NCBI GenBank assembly: GCA_900547965.1
Contig: URJE01000043.1
Location: 1-13,438 of the forward strand
Origin: an uncultured Eggerthella sp.
Lineage (GTDB): Bacteria > Actinomycetota > Coriobacteriia > Coriobacteriales > Eggerthellaceae
Length of the DNA: 13,438 nt
Reading direction: 5' to 3'
A model generated the notes under the pieces. That model was given only the letters and a program-made list of their open reading frames with translations. It searched no databases and had not been told where the DNA came from. Shown here one piece after another: positions 1 to 5,451 of the stretch (position 1 is its first letter; the number at the start of each line of letters is the position of its first letter). Position numbers and translations under genes: made by a program.

Positions 1-23
1 TCGCCGCTGTGCTTTTAGTATCT

Positions 24-160
24 CGTTCCGTAGCGAAGCGAATCTCGGGCAGCGCCCTATTCCGTGACGCGGCAAGTCCCAGACGGCGCCTCGTTCCGTA
101 GTGTAGCGAGTTCCAGGCAGCGCCCCGTTCTGTGGCACGGCGAATTCCAGTCGCCGCTCT
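24..160. repeat. Imperfect tandem repeat tract, four ~34-bp units (two ~68-bp dimers)
   Basis: Four units can be aligned at 24-58, 59-91, 92-126 and 127-160. Units 1 and 3 share about 28 of 35 positions, including the core CGTTCCGTAG and the end GGCAGCGCCC. Units 2 and 4 resemble each other more than their neighbours, so the tract reads as a 68-bp dimer repeated twice. Unit lengths of 33-35 are not a constant multiple of three, which argues against a coding repeat. Bases 1-8 (TCGCCGCT) equal the end of unit 4 (151-158), so the array may continue left of the window. Function unknown. Confidence 0.6.
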
Positions 161-397
161 GGCGGACACCCCCCCCTCCCGTCTGACGCGCCTTTCGCCT
201 TCGCTTGATTTAGTGAGCTCGATGGCGCCGACTGTTGCAAAAACTGGCGCGCAGATCCTCTTCTGCTCAATTATTTCGCTATGCTTGCGTAAGAATCGGC
301 ATCCATCTGGTAAAACGCAAGCACTACCTATACAATGGGTCGGGTGTTCCAGGGGCTACGTGCCCTACAGGACTATAAATAAGGAAAAGAGGTTACG
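161..397. other. Intergenic region upstream of the DUF5679 gene
   Basis: No convincing gene is seen. A possible -10 element TATACAAT lies at 329-336, about 60 nt before the start at 398, but no good -35 sits 16-18 bp upstream (TCTGGT at 306-311 is poor). The promoter of the small gene is therefore only suspected. A C-rich run occurs at 169-180. Confidence 0.35.
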
Positions 398-553
398 ATG
401 GCAGTTGTTGCATATTGCGTTAAGTGCAAGGAAAAGAAGGAAATGGTAGACCCTCAGGAAGGTGTTACCAAGAACGGCCGCGTTATCACCAAGGGCACCT
501 GCCCCGATTGCGGTACCAAGATGTCTCTCATCGGCGGCGTTGCTAAGAAATAG
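398..553 (+). CDS. Small zinc-ribbon protein, DUF5679-like (51 aa)
   Basis: A 51-codon frame begins at ATG 398 (protein start MAVVAYCVKCKEKKEMV) and ends at TAG 551-553. A purine-rich ribosome-binding stretch (GGAAAAGAGG, 383-392) sits 5 nt before the start. The protein has two CxxC knuckles, C7-x2-C10 near the N-terminus and C35-x2-C38 (CPDC) near residue 35, separated by a basic hydrophilic segment and followed by GTKM. This is the layout of the short DUF5679 family, thought to bind one Zn2+ and of unknown role. The length is usual for the family. It is a single-gene unit: a terminator follows 40 nt after the stop and the next gene is 700 nt away. The family assignment is from recall of the sequence pattern, while the coding nature is supported by start, ribosome-binding site, Cys pattern and terminator together. 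Cellular function is unknown. Confidence 0.82.
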   Translation: MAVVAYCVKCKEKKEMVDPQEGVTKNGRVITKGTCPDCGTKMSLIGGVAKK

Positions 554-593
554 CCCGTTGCTTCTGTTTTCGCAAGCAGATACTTTGCACCTC

Positions 594-624
594 AGCCCGC
601 TTGGCGTAAGCCAGCGGGCTTTTT
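594..624 (+). terminator. Rho-independent terminator after the DUF5679 gene
   Basis: AGCCCGCTTGGC pairs with GCCAGCGGGCT (one bulged T) around a GTAA loop, followed directly by a T run (TTTTT, then AATTT). It is 40 nt downstream of the stop codon at 553. Confidence 0.88.
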
Positions 625-704
625 AATTTGGTCGTTTTACGCGCTTGGGTGTTACCGGCGAAGGCCGCTCCTGCCGCATATTGCGCTCTCTGCGCGGGGA
701 GTGT

Positions 705-749
705 GCCGATGGGTTTCGAGGTTGGGTTTCGGCCCAGAGCCCCATCGGC
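705..749. repeat. Inverted repeat with nested inner stem
   Basis: GCCGATGGG (705-713) is perfectly complementary to CCCATCGGC (741-749). Inside the loop, TTGGG (722-726) can pair with CCCAG (733-737, one G-T pair), giving a two-tier hairpin. GTG/CAC bases outside can extend the stem with a bulge. No T run follows on either strand, so it does not look like a terminator. It lies in a GC-rich gene-free stretch (626-890) where I see no supported coding frame. It could be a small RNA element or a protein-binding palindrome. Confidence 0.5.
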
Positions 750-809
750 CACCCAGTCGAGTGCGTCCTGTGGGCTCCGGAGTCAGGTCGAGCGCGCGAG
801 GTGCCTGGC

Positions 810-830
810 CTTGAGTGTGTCGTTGTTAGA
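810..830. promoter_or_regulatory. Candidate upstream HspR operator (HAIR-like, one perfect half)
   Basis: The left arm CTTGAGT (810-816) matches the HspR-associated inverted repeat consensus CTTGAGT-N7-ACTCAAG exactly. The right arm TGTTAGA (824-830) does not match it well. It shares the pattern CTTGA-N11-TTAGA with the site overlapping the dnaK promoter 122 bp downstream, which is the main reason for listing it. Binding is inferred. Confidence 0.35.
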
Positions 831-931
831 TCTTTGCGACCGAAGTTGACGGAATCGCTAATTGCTCGATACCTATCTGACCTGGGGAAATAATTATTAC
901 TAAGGTAATCTTCAACAGGAAGGTTACAAAA

Positions 932-952
932 CTTGACAATGAAGCACTTAGA
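932..952. promoter_or_regulatory. Candidate HspR operator (degenerate HAIR) overlapping the dnaK promoter
   Basis: CTTGACA (932-938), N7, ACTTAGA (946-952) matches the HAIR consensus CTTGAGT-N7-ACTCAAG at 9 of 14 positions with exact N7 spacing. It covers the -35 hexamer and half of the spacer, where a bound repressor would exclude RNA polymerase. The repressor gene hspR is in the same cluster. No CIRCE element (TTAGCACTC-N9-GAGTGCTAA) is present, which favours HspR over HrcA control. Confidence 0.55.
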
Positions 953-961
953 TTTTATTAT
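933..961 (+). promoter_or_regulatory. dnaK promoter (sigma-70-type)
   Basis: A perfect -35 TTGACA (933-938), a 17-bp spacer and a -10 TATTAT (956-961, 5 of 6 consensus) are seen. AT-rich DNA just upstream (890-905) could act as an UP element. Transcription would begin near 968, giving a leader of about 300 nt before dnaK. The vegetative-type promoter with an overlapping operator fits heat induction by derepression. Confidence 0.82.
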
Positions 962-967
962 TCCAAT

Positions 968-1270
968 TGTCGAAAAGGTCCACGCGAGTGGGCCTTACTG
1001 GTATCCGTGAAAGCCCACGAGGCCGCAAGGCATCGAAGGCAAGACCGCAAGCCCGCGAAAGCGGGGCTGCAGCCGCAATGATGGCCGCAGCCGCAGCCCA
1101 CAGGGCCGCCGCAGTAGCCGCAAGCCTGCAAAGGGCAGCGTCGCGAAGGCGGGGTCGGGGCCGCAGCAAAGGTGAAACGAATATCTCGGCTCTAACTTAG
1201 GTAAGAACAGATTGGCCGCATCGCACAACTCGGCAACAGCGGGCGGTCGCAACTGAAAGGACATAGCAAG
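968..1270 (+). other. Long structured 5' leader of dnaK
   Basis: About 300 nt lie between the inferred start of transcription and the dnaK ATG. A few bases into the transcript is a 9-bp hairpin (975-983 with 988-996, one G-U) capped by the GNRA tetraloop GCGA. A second hairpin, CCCGC-GAAA-GCGGG (1052-1065), also has a GNRA loop. Between 1023 and 1166 the hexamer CCGCAA or CCGCAG occurs eight times (1023, 1045, 1073, 1085, 1091, 1109, 1118, 1161). No frame in it has a convincing ribosome-binding site. It may stabilise or regulate the mRNA; that is inference. Confidence 0.5.
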
Positions 1271-3181
1271 ATGGCAAAGATCATTGGCATCGACTTGGGT
1301 ACTACCAATTCGGCAATGGCAGTGATGGAGGGCTCCGAGCCTGAAATTCTGGTTAACGCAGAAGGCGACCGTACTACGCCTTCCGTTGTTGGCTTTGGCA
1401 AAGATGGCGAGCGCACGGTAGGCAAGGCCGCAAAGAACAAGGCTGTTACCAACCCTGAAAACACCATCGCATCGGTAAAGCGTTTCATCGGTCGTTCCTT
1501 CGCTGAGACCGGCGAAGAGCAGAAGACCGTTGCTTACACGGTGAAGAACGGCAATGGTGGCCGTGCTGTTGTGGACATTGACGGCAAGGACTACATGCCT
1601 GAAGAGATCTCCGCAATGGTTCTGCAGAAGATCAAGTCCGATGCCGAGAAGCGCGTAGGCGAGCCTATCACCCAGGCTGTTATCACCGTTCCTGCTTATT
1701 TCAACGACGCTCAGCGTCAGGCAACCAAGGACGCAGGCAAGATCGCTGGTCTCGAGGTTATGCGTATCATCAACGAGCCTACGGCAGCGGCTCTTGCTTA
1801 CGGTCTCGATAAAACCAACAAGGACGAAAAGGTTCTGGTCTTCGACCTCGGCGGCGGCACGTTCGACGTTTCCGTTCTTGAGCTGGGCGACGGCGTATTC
1901 GAGGTTTGCTCCACCGCTGGCGACAACCACCTGGGCGGCGACGACTGGGATCAGCGCGTAATCGACTGGATGGCCGATAAGTTCCAGGCCGAAAACGGCA
2001 TTGACCTTCGCGCCGACAAGATGGCCCTGCAGCGCCTGAAGGAAGCAGCTGAAAAGGCAAAGATGGAGCTTTCCTCCACCACTCAGACCAACATCAACCT
2101 GCCCTTCATCTCCGCTGGTGCAGCTGGCCCGCTTCACCTGGACTACACCCTTTCCCGTGCCGAGTTCGAGCGCATCACCAAAGATCTGCTCGACCGCTGC
2201 AAGAAGCCTGTTGAGCAGGCTCTGCGCGACGCCGGCCTTTCCACGGGCGATGTTAACGAGGTAATCCTCGTTGGCGGTTCCACCCGTATGCCTGCCGTTC
2301 AGGAATTGGTGAAGAACATGACGGGCAAGCAGCCCAACATGTCGGTTAACCCCGACGAGGTTGTTGCAATGGGCGCAGCTGTTCAGGGCGGCGTTCTCGC
2401 TGGCGACGTTGAGGGCATCCTCCTTCTTGACGTTACCCCGCTTTCCCTTGGCGTTGAAACCATGGGCGGTGTAATGACCAAGATGATCGACCGTAACACC
2501 ACCATTCCTACCCGCAAGACGGAAATCTACTCCACCGCAGCTGACAACCAGACTTCGGTAGAGATCCACGTTCTGCAGGGCGAGCGTCAGATGGCTCAGG
2601 ACAACAAAACCTTGGGCAAGTTCCAGCTCACCGGCATTCCTGCTGCACGTCGCGGCGTTCCTCAAATCGAGGTTACCTTCGACATCGATGCAAATGGCAT
2701 CGTGAACGTTTCCGCTAAGGATCTGGGCACCGGTAAGCAGCAGCAGATCACCATTTCCGGTTCTACCGCCCTTACCGACGACGAAGTTGATCGCATGGTT
2801 AAGGACGCCGAAGCTCACGCTGAGGAGGACAAGGTACGCAAGGAAGAGGTTGAGGTTCGTAACAACTGCGACTCTCTGATCAACGCAACCGAAACCACCT
2901 TGGGCGAAGTTGGCGACAAGGTAAGCCCCGAGGTTAAGCAGCAGGCAGAAAGCGCTGTTGCTCAGGGCAAGGCTGCACTTGAAGGCACCGACATCGAAGC
3001 TATCAAGGCGGCTATCGAGGCAATGCAGCAGGCAGGCTATAAGCTGGCCGAGGTTGTATATGGCAACCAGGACGCAACTCAGGCAGCCGCTGGCGCCGCT
3101 GGCGCTCAGCAGCCCGCTGACGACGACACCATCGAGGCAGACTTCGAGGTTGTTGACGACGACGAGAAGAAGGACAAGTAA
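1271..3181 (+). CDS. dnaK: Molecular chaperone DnaK (Hsp70)
   Basis: A cytosolic ATP-dependent chaperone that binds exposed hydrophobic peptides in cycles driven by DnaJ (ATP hydrolysis) and GrpE (nucleotide exchange). The 636-aa product has the usual length. Residues 1 to about 378 form the actin-like ATPase, with the N-terminal phosphate loop IGIDLGTTNSA, the DLGGGTFDVS motif and GGSTRMPAVQ. The linker VEGILLLDV is at about 380-388, followed by the substrate-binding beta domain, the helical lid, an Ala/Gln-rich stretch and an acidic tail ending EVVDDDEKKDK. The ATG at 1271 is chosen because GAAAGGA lies about 10 nt upstream and MAKIIGIDLGTT is the standard Hsp70 start. It is first in the cluster, behind a promoter with an overlapping candidate HspR site, and grpE begins 2 nt after its stop. 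No anomalies are seen. Confidence 0.98.
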   Translation: MAKIIGIDLGTTNSAMAVMEGSEPEILVNAEGDRTTPSVVGFGKDGERTVGKAAKNKAVTNPENTIASVKRFIGRSFAETGEEQKTVAYTVKNGNGGRAVVDIDGKDYMPEEISAMVLQKIKSDAEKRVGEPITQAVITVPAYFNDAQRQATKDAGKIAGLEVMRIINEPTAAALAYGLDKTNKDEKVLVFDLGGGTFDVSVLELGDGVFEVCSTAGDNHLGGDDWDQRVIDWMADKFQAENGIDLRADKMALQRLKEAAEKAKMELSSTTQTNINLPFISAGAAGPLHLDYTLSRAEFERITKDLLDRCKKPVEQALRDAGLSTGDVNEVILVGGSTRMPAVQELVKNMTGKQPNMSVNPDEVVAMGAAVQGGVLAGDVEGILLLDVTPLSLGVETMGGVMTKMIDRNTTIPTRKTEIYSTAADNQTSVEIHVLQGERQMAQDNKTLGKFQLTGIPAARRGVPQIEVTFDIDANGIVNVSAKDLGTGKQQQITISGSTALTDDEVDRMVKDAEAHAEEDKVRKEEVEVRNNCDSLINATETTLGEVGDKVSPEVKQQAESAVAQGKAALEGTDIEAIKAAIEAMQQAGYKLAEVVYGNQDATQAAAGAAGAQQPADDDTIEADFEVVDDDEKKDK

Positions 3182-3183
3182 TC

Positions 3184-3798
3184 ATGACCGCGCCTGAAAA
3201 AGACGAGGTACGCGAGGATCAGGCAGCAGCCGAGGCCAATCCCGAGGCTGCTGCCCCCGAAGAGGTCGAAGCCGAGACCATCGAAGATGGCACCGAGGGC
3301 GAAGAGCCCGAGGAAGATCCGGTGGAAGCAGCTAAGGCCGAGGCGGATGCCTGGAGGGATAAGTACTTCAGGCTCCATGCCGAGTGGGACACCTATCGTC
3401 GCCGTATGAACGAGCAGCGCGAAGAGGAAAAGCTTCGCGCCACCGAAAAGCTGGTTGAAAGCCTGATCCCCGTGATCGACGACTTTGAACGCAGCATCGC
3501 TTATGCGGAAGGCAATGGCGAAGAGGGTCTGCTTGGCGGCATTAAAGCCGTTCACAACAAGATCGGCGAGGTGCTGAAGAAGGAAGGCGTTGAGATCATC
3601 GATCCTGAAGGCGAAGCGTTTGACGCCCTTGAGGCTCAGGCGGTAGCCACGGTTGACGATCCTTCGGTTCCCGATGAAACGGTTGCCCAGGTTTACCAGA
3701 AGGGTTATCGCATGGGTAATAAGGTTATCCGTGCTGCAATGGTAACGGTTACCGTGGGCGGTCCGAAGCGCGAGACCAAGTCAGAAGAAGACGAATAG
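3184..3798 (+). CDS. grpE: Nucleotide exchange factor GrpE
   Basis: GrpE releases ADP from DnaK and so resets the chaperone cycle; in several bacteria it also acts as a thermosensor. The 204-aa protein has a very acidic, Glu/Ala-rich N-terminus (1-48, low complexity), a long helical coiled-coil region (about 49-105, with WRDKYFRLHAEWDTYRRR), and the C-terminal beta domain ending in the diagnostic VYQKGYRMGNKVIRAAMV. The start ATG is 2 nt after the dnaK stop, and its ribosome-binding purines (GAAGAAGGA) lie inside the end of dnaK, so translation is probably coupled. A strong hairpin begins 7 nt after the stop, which may set the amount of downstream dnaJ message. Confidence 0.96.
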   Translation: MTAPEKDEVREDQAAAEANPEAAAPEEVEAETIEDGTEGEEPEEDPVEAAKAEADAWRDKYFRLHAEWDTYRRRMNEQREEEKLRATEKLVESLIPVIDDFERSIAYAEGNGEEGLLGGIKAVHNKIGEVLKKEGVEIIDPEGEAFDALEAQAVATVDDPSVPDETVAQVYQKGYRMGNKVIRAAMVTVTVGGPKRETKSEEDE

Positions 3799-3804
3799 CA
3801 AACG

Positions 3805-3832
3805 CAAGGGCGGGCTCGCAAGTCCGCCCTTG
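3805..3832 (+). terminator. Strong hairpin in the grpE-dnaJ spacer (partial terminator or processing signal)
   Basis: Bases 3805-3816 pair with 3821-3832 over 12 bp (one G-U) around the loop CGCA. Only a weak T-rich tail (TTGTTGT) follows, so it may terminate incompletely or protect the 3' end of the dnaK-grpE part. It starts 7 nt after the grpE stop. Confidence 0.6.
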
Positions 3833-4074
3833 TTGTAAGCAGCCTGAGGAAATTGGGCAAGAATGTCCTGCCTGTTAAGGTTGGGCATGCGCGCTGGTTT
3901 CTTTCAGGCCGATCAATAAGAAGAGAAAGCAGGGGTATTGAAGCAGGTTGCCGTTCCGCCACAACGGCCGATCACGAAAGGCTCTCAGGTTTTTCGATCG
4001 TGCCGAGGCTAATAGGCCCCCGGCTGGAAAAGCAACCGTATCACTATCCCGTCTGAATAGGAAAGGTGGGGCGA
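3833..4074 (+). other. Intergenic spacer between grpE and dnaJ
   Basis: This unusually long spacer for the cluster contains further potential stems: GCCGTT (3950-3955) with AACGGC (3963-3968), and a bulged stem that starts with CGAT at 3969 and closes with ATCG at 3997. I see no promoter of quality comparable to the one at 933-961 and no HAIR match. A weak internal promoter cannot be excluded. Confidence 0.35.
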
Positions 4075-5025
4075 ATGGCAACTCCCGACTACTACAAAAC
4101 GCTAGGCGTTCCACGTGACGCCGATGCCGATGCCATCAAGAAGGCATTTCGCAAGTTGGCCCGCAAGCACCACCCCGATGCGGGCGGCGATGAGGCGAAG
4201 TTCAAGGAAATCAACGAGGCGTACGAGGTCCTTTCCGACGAAAAGAAACGTAAGCTCTACGACCAGTATGGAACCGCCAACGAAAACCAGATCCCTTATG
4301 GCGGAGCATGGCAAGGCCAGGGCGGCAACCCCTTTGCTGGCGCGGGCTTTGGCGGAGCATCTGGTTTCGGTAGCTGGGCGGATATCCTCGAGAGCATCCG
4401 CAACGGTGAAGGCGCTTTCGGCGGGAACTGGGATTTCGGTGGAGCGGGTGGCTACGCTCAGCCTCAACCGCGGAAGGGCGCTGATAAAGAAGTGTCCATG
4501 ACGGTGACCTTCGACGAAGCCTTCAATGGATGCGAAAAGCGCATCCGCATTGGGCGCTCGGGAACAGGCGAAAAGGAAACGCTCACCATAAAGATTCCCG
4601 CTGGTGCCATCGACGGTGGCCGTGTTCGCTTGAAGGGCAAAGGCGGCCAGGGGGCAAATGGTGGCCCCGCAGGTGACTTGCTGGTGAACATCAAGATAGG
4701 TGCTCATCCGCTCTATCGGCGCGATAAGGCGGACGTTTTGATGGACCTGCCCGTAACGTTTGCCGAAGCGGCTCTTGGTGCTCAAGTAGTGATCCCCGCT
4801 CCCGATGGCACGAAAGTGCGCTTGAAGGTACCTGCTGGGTGCCAAGACGGAACGGTTCTTACAGTGCGTGGCAAAGGCGCCCCCAGGTTGGGCAAGGGCT
4901 CAACGGGCAACGGCGATTTGCGCGTGGCCATCAAGATAGCGGTTCCGAAGACGTTGAACGATGAACAGAAGAAGGCTCTGGAAGCATTCCAGGAAGCTAC
5001 TAAGGAAGAGGTGAGGGCATGGTAA
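4075..5025 (+). CDS. dnaJ: J-domain co-chaperone, class B (DnaJ/CbpA type, no zinc domain)
   Basis: It stimulates the DnaK ATPase and delivers clients. The 316-aa protein has an N-terminal J domain (1-65) with the essential HPD triad at 33-35, a Gly/Phe-rich linker (about 74-128), then the two beta-barrel C-terminal domains (about 137-310, with IPAGAIDGGRVRLKGKG and a terminal dimerisation helix). The four CxxCxGxG zinc repeats of classical DnaJ are absent: only two cysteines occur in the whole protein. That makes it class B. The ATG at 4075 is preferred over an in-frame GTG at 4066 because AGGAAAGGTGGGG lies directly upstream of the ATG and overlaps the GTG. hspR overlaps its 3' end. The position in the cluster supports its being the main DnaK partner here, although a zinc-containing DnaJ may exist elsewhere. 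Confidence 0.93.
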   Translation: MATPDYYKTLGVPRDADADAIKKAFRKLARKHHPDAGGDEAKFKEINEAYEVLSDEKKRKLYDQYGTANENQIPYGGAWQGQGGNPFAGAGFGGASGFGSWADILESIRNGEGAFGGNWDFGGAGGYAQPQPRKGADKEVSMTVTFDEAFNGCEKRIRIGRSGTGEKETLTIKIPAGAIDGGRVRLKGKGGQGANGGPAGDLLVNIKIGAHPLYRRDKADVLMDLPVTFAEAALGAQVVIPAPDGTKVRLKVPAGCQDGTVLTVRGKGAPRLGKGSTGNGDLRVAIKIAVPKTLNDEQKKALEAFQEATKEEVRAW

Positions 5026-5405
5026 TGGAAGACAAAGACAGACCGCTGTATATGATCAGTGTTGCTGCCGAACTTGCTGGCGTTCACCCGCAGACCCTGC
5101 GCATCTATGAGCAGAAGGGTCTGGTTTCCCCTCAGCGTACACGGGGCAACACGCGCATGTACTCGCAGGCCGACATTGAACGTTTGCAGTTGATCAATGA
5201 GCTTACCGACGAAGGCATCAACCTTGCGGGTGTTATCCGCATCCTTGACCTTAAAGGGCGTCTGGATGAGCGTGACGACGAGCTCGATGCTCTGCATCGC
5301 CGCGTACGCAAGCTTGCCGACCGTGTACATGAGCTCGAAACCAGGGAAAGCGTCAATTCTTTGGTAACCGATACCAACGCAATCGTTTTGCGTAGGTTGA
5401 TGTAA
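5019..5405 (+). CDS. hspR: Heat-shock repressor HspR (MerR family)
   Basis: A transcriptional repressor of the dnaK cluster in actinobacteria; in Streptomyces, DnaK is its co-repressor, so free DnaK restores repression after stress. The 128-aa product has a winged helix-turn-helix at about 12-60 (ISVAAELAGVHPQTLRIYEQ, then KGLVSPQRTRGNTRMYS and the recognition wing) followed by a Leu/Arg-rich helical region and coiled coil (about 85-115). The length is typical. Two starts are possible: ATG 5019, which overlaps the last dnaJ codons, and ATG 5025 within TAATG at the dnaJ stop. GAGGTGAGGG lies just upstream of both, and the longer form is given. Overlap implies translational coupling to dnaJ. 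Probable targets are the HAIR-like sites at 932-952 and 810-830. Confidence 0.95.
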   Translation: MVMEDKDRPLYMISVAAELAGVHPQTLRIYEQKGLVSPQRTRGNTRMYSQADIERLQLINELTDEGINLAGVIRILDLKGRLDERDDELDALHRRVRKLADRVHELETRESVNSLVTDTNAIVLRRLM

Positions 5406-5451
5406 GACACCAACCATTTCTTTTACTGCAAGTGGAAGAAAGGAGACTTAT

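Noticed and set aside
24..160. CRISPR array
   Set aside because: The units are contiguous and degenerate, with no unique spacers between conserved repeats.
846..874. Second dnaK promoter (TTGACG at 846-851 with ATACCT at 869-874)
   Set aside because: The -35 is good but the -10 is poor, and the promoter at 933-961 is far better.
841..971. CIRCE element (HrcA operator) for dnaK
   Set aside because: No TTAGCACTC-N9-GAGTGCTAA match is found; HAIR-like sites fit better with the encoded HspR.
967..1200. 77-aa Ala/Arg-rich frame in the dnaK leader
   Set aside because: It begins with TTG at the presumed transcription start with no ribosome-binding site. Its composition simply reflects the CCGCAR repeats of the leader.
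995..2818. 607-aa open frame on the minus strand opposite dnaK
   Set aside because: It is an antisense shadow caused by the codon bias of dnaK. Such frames opposite hsp70 genes are a known source of false 'NAD-specific glutamate dehydrogenase' annotations. No ribosome-binding site or promoter supports it.
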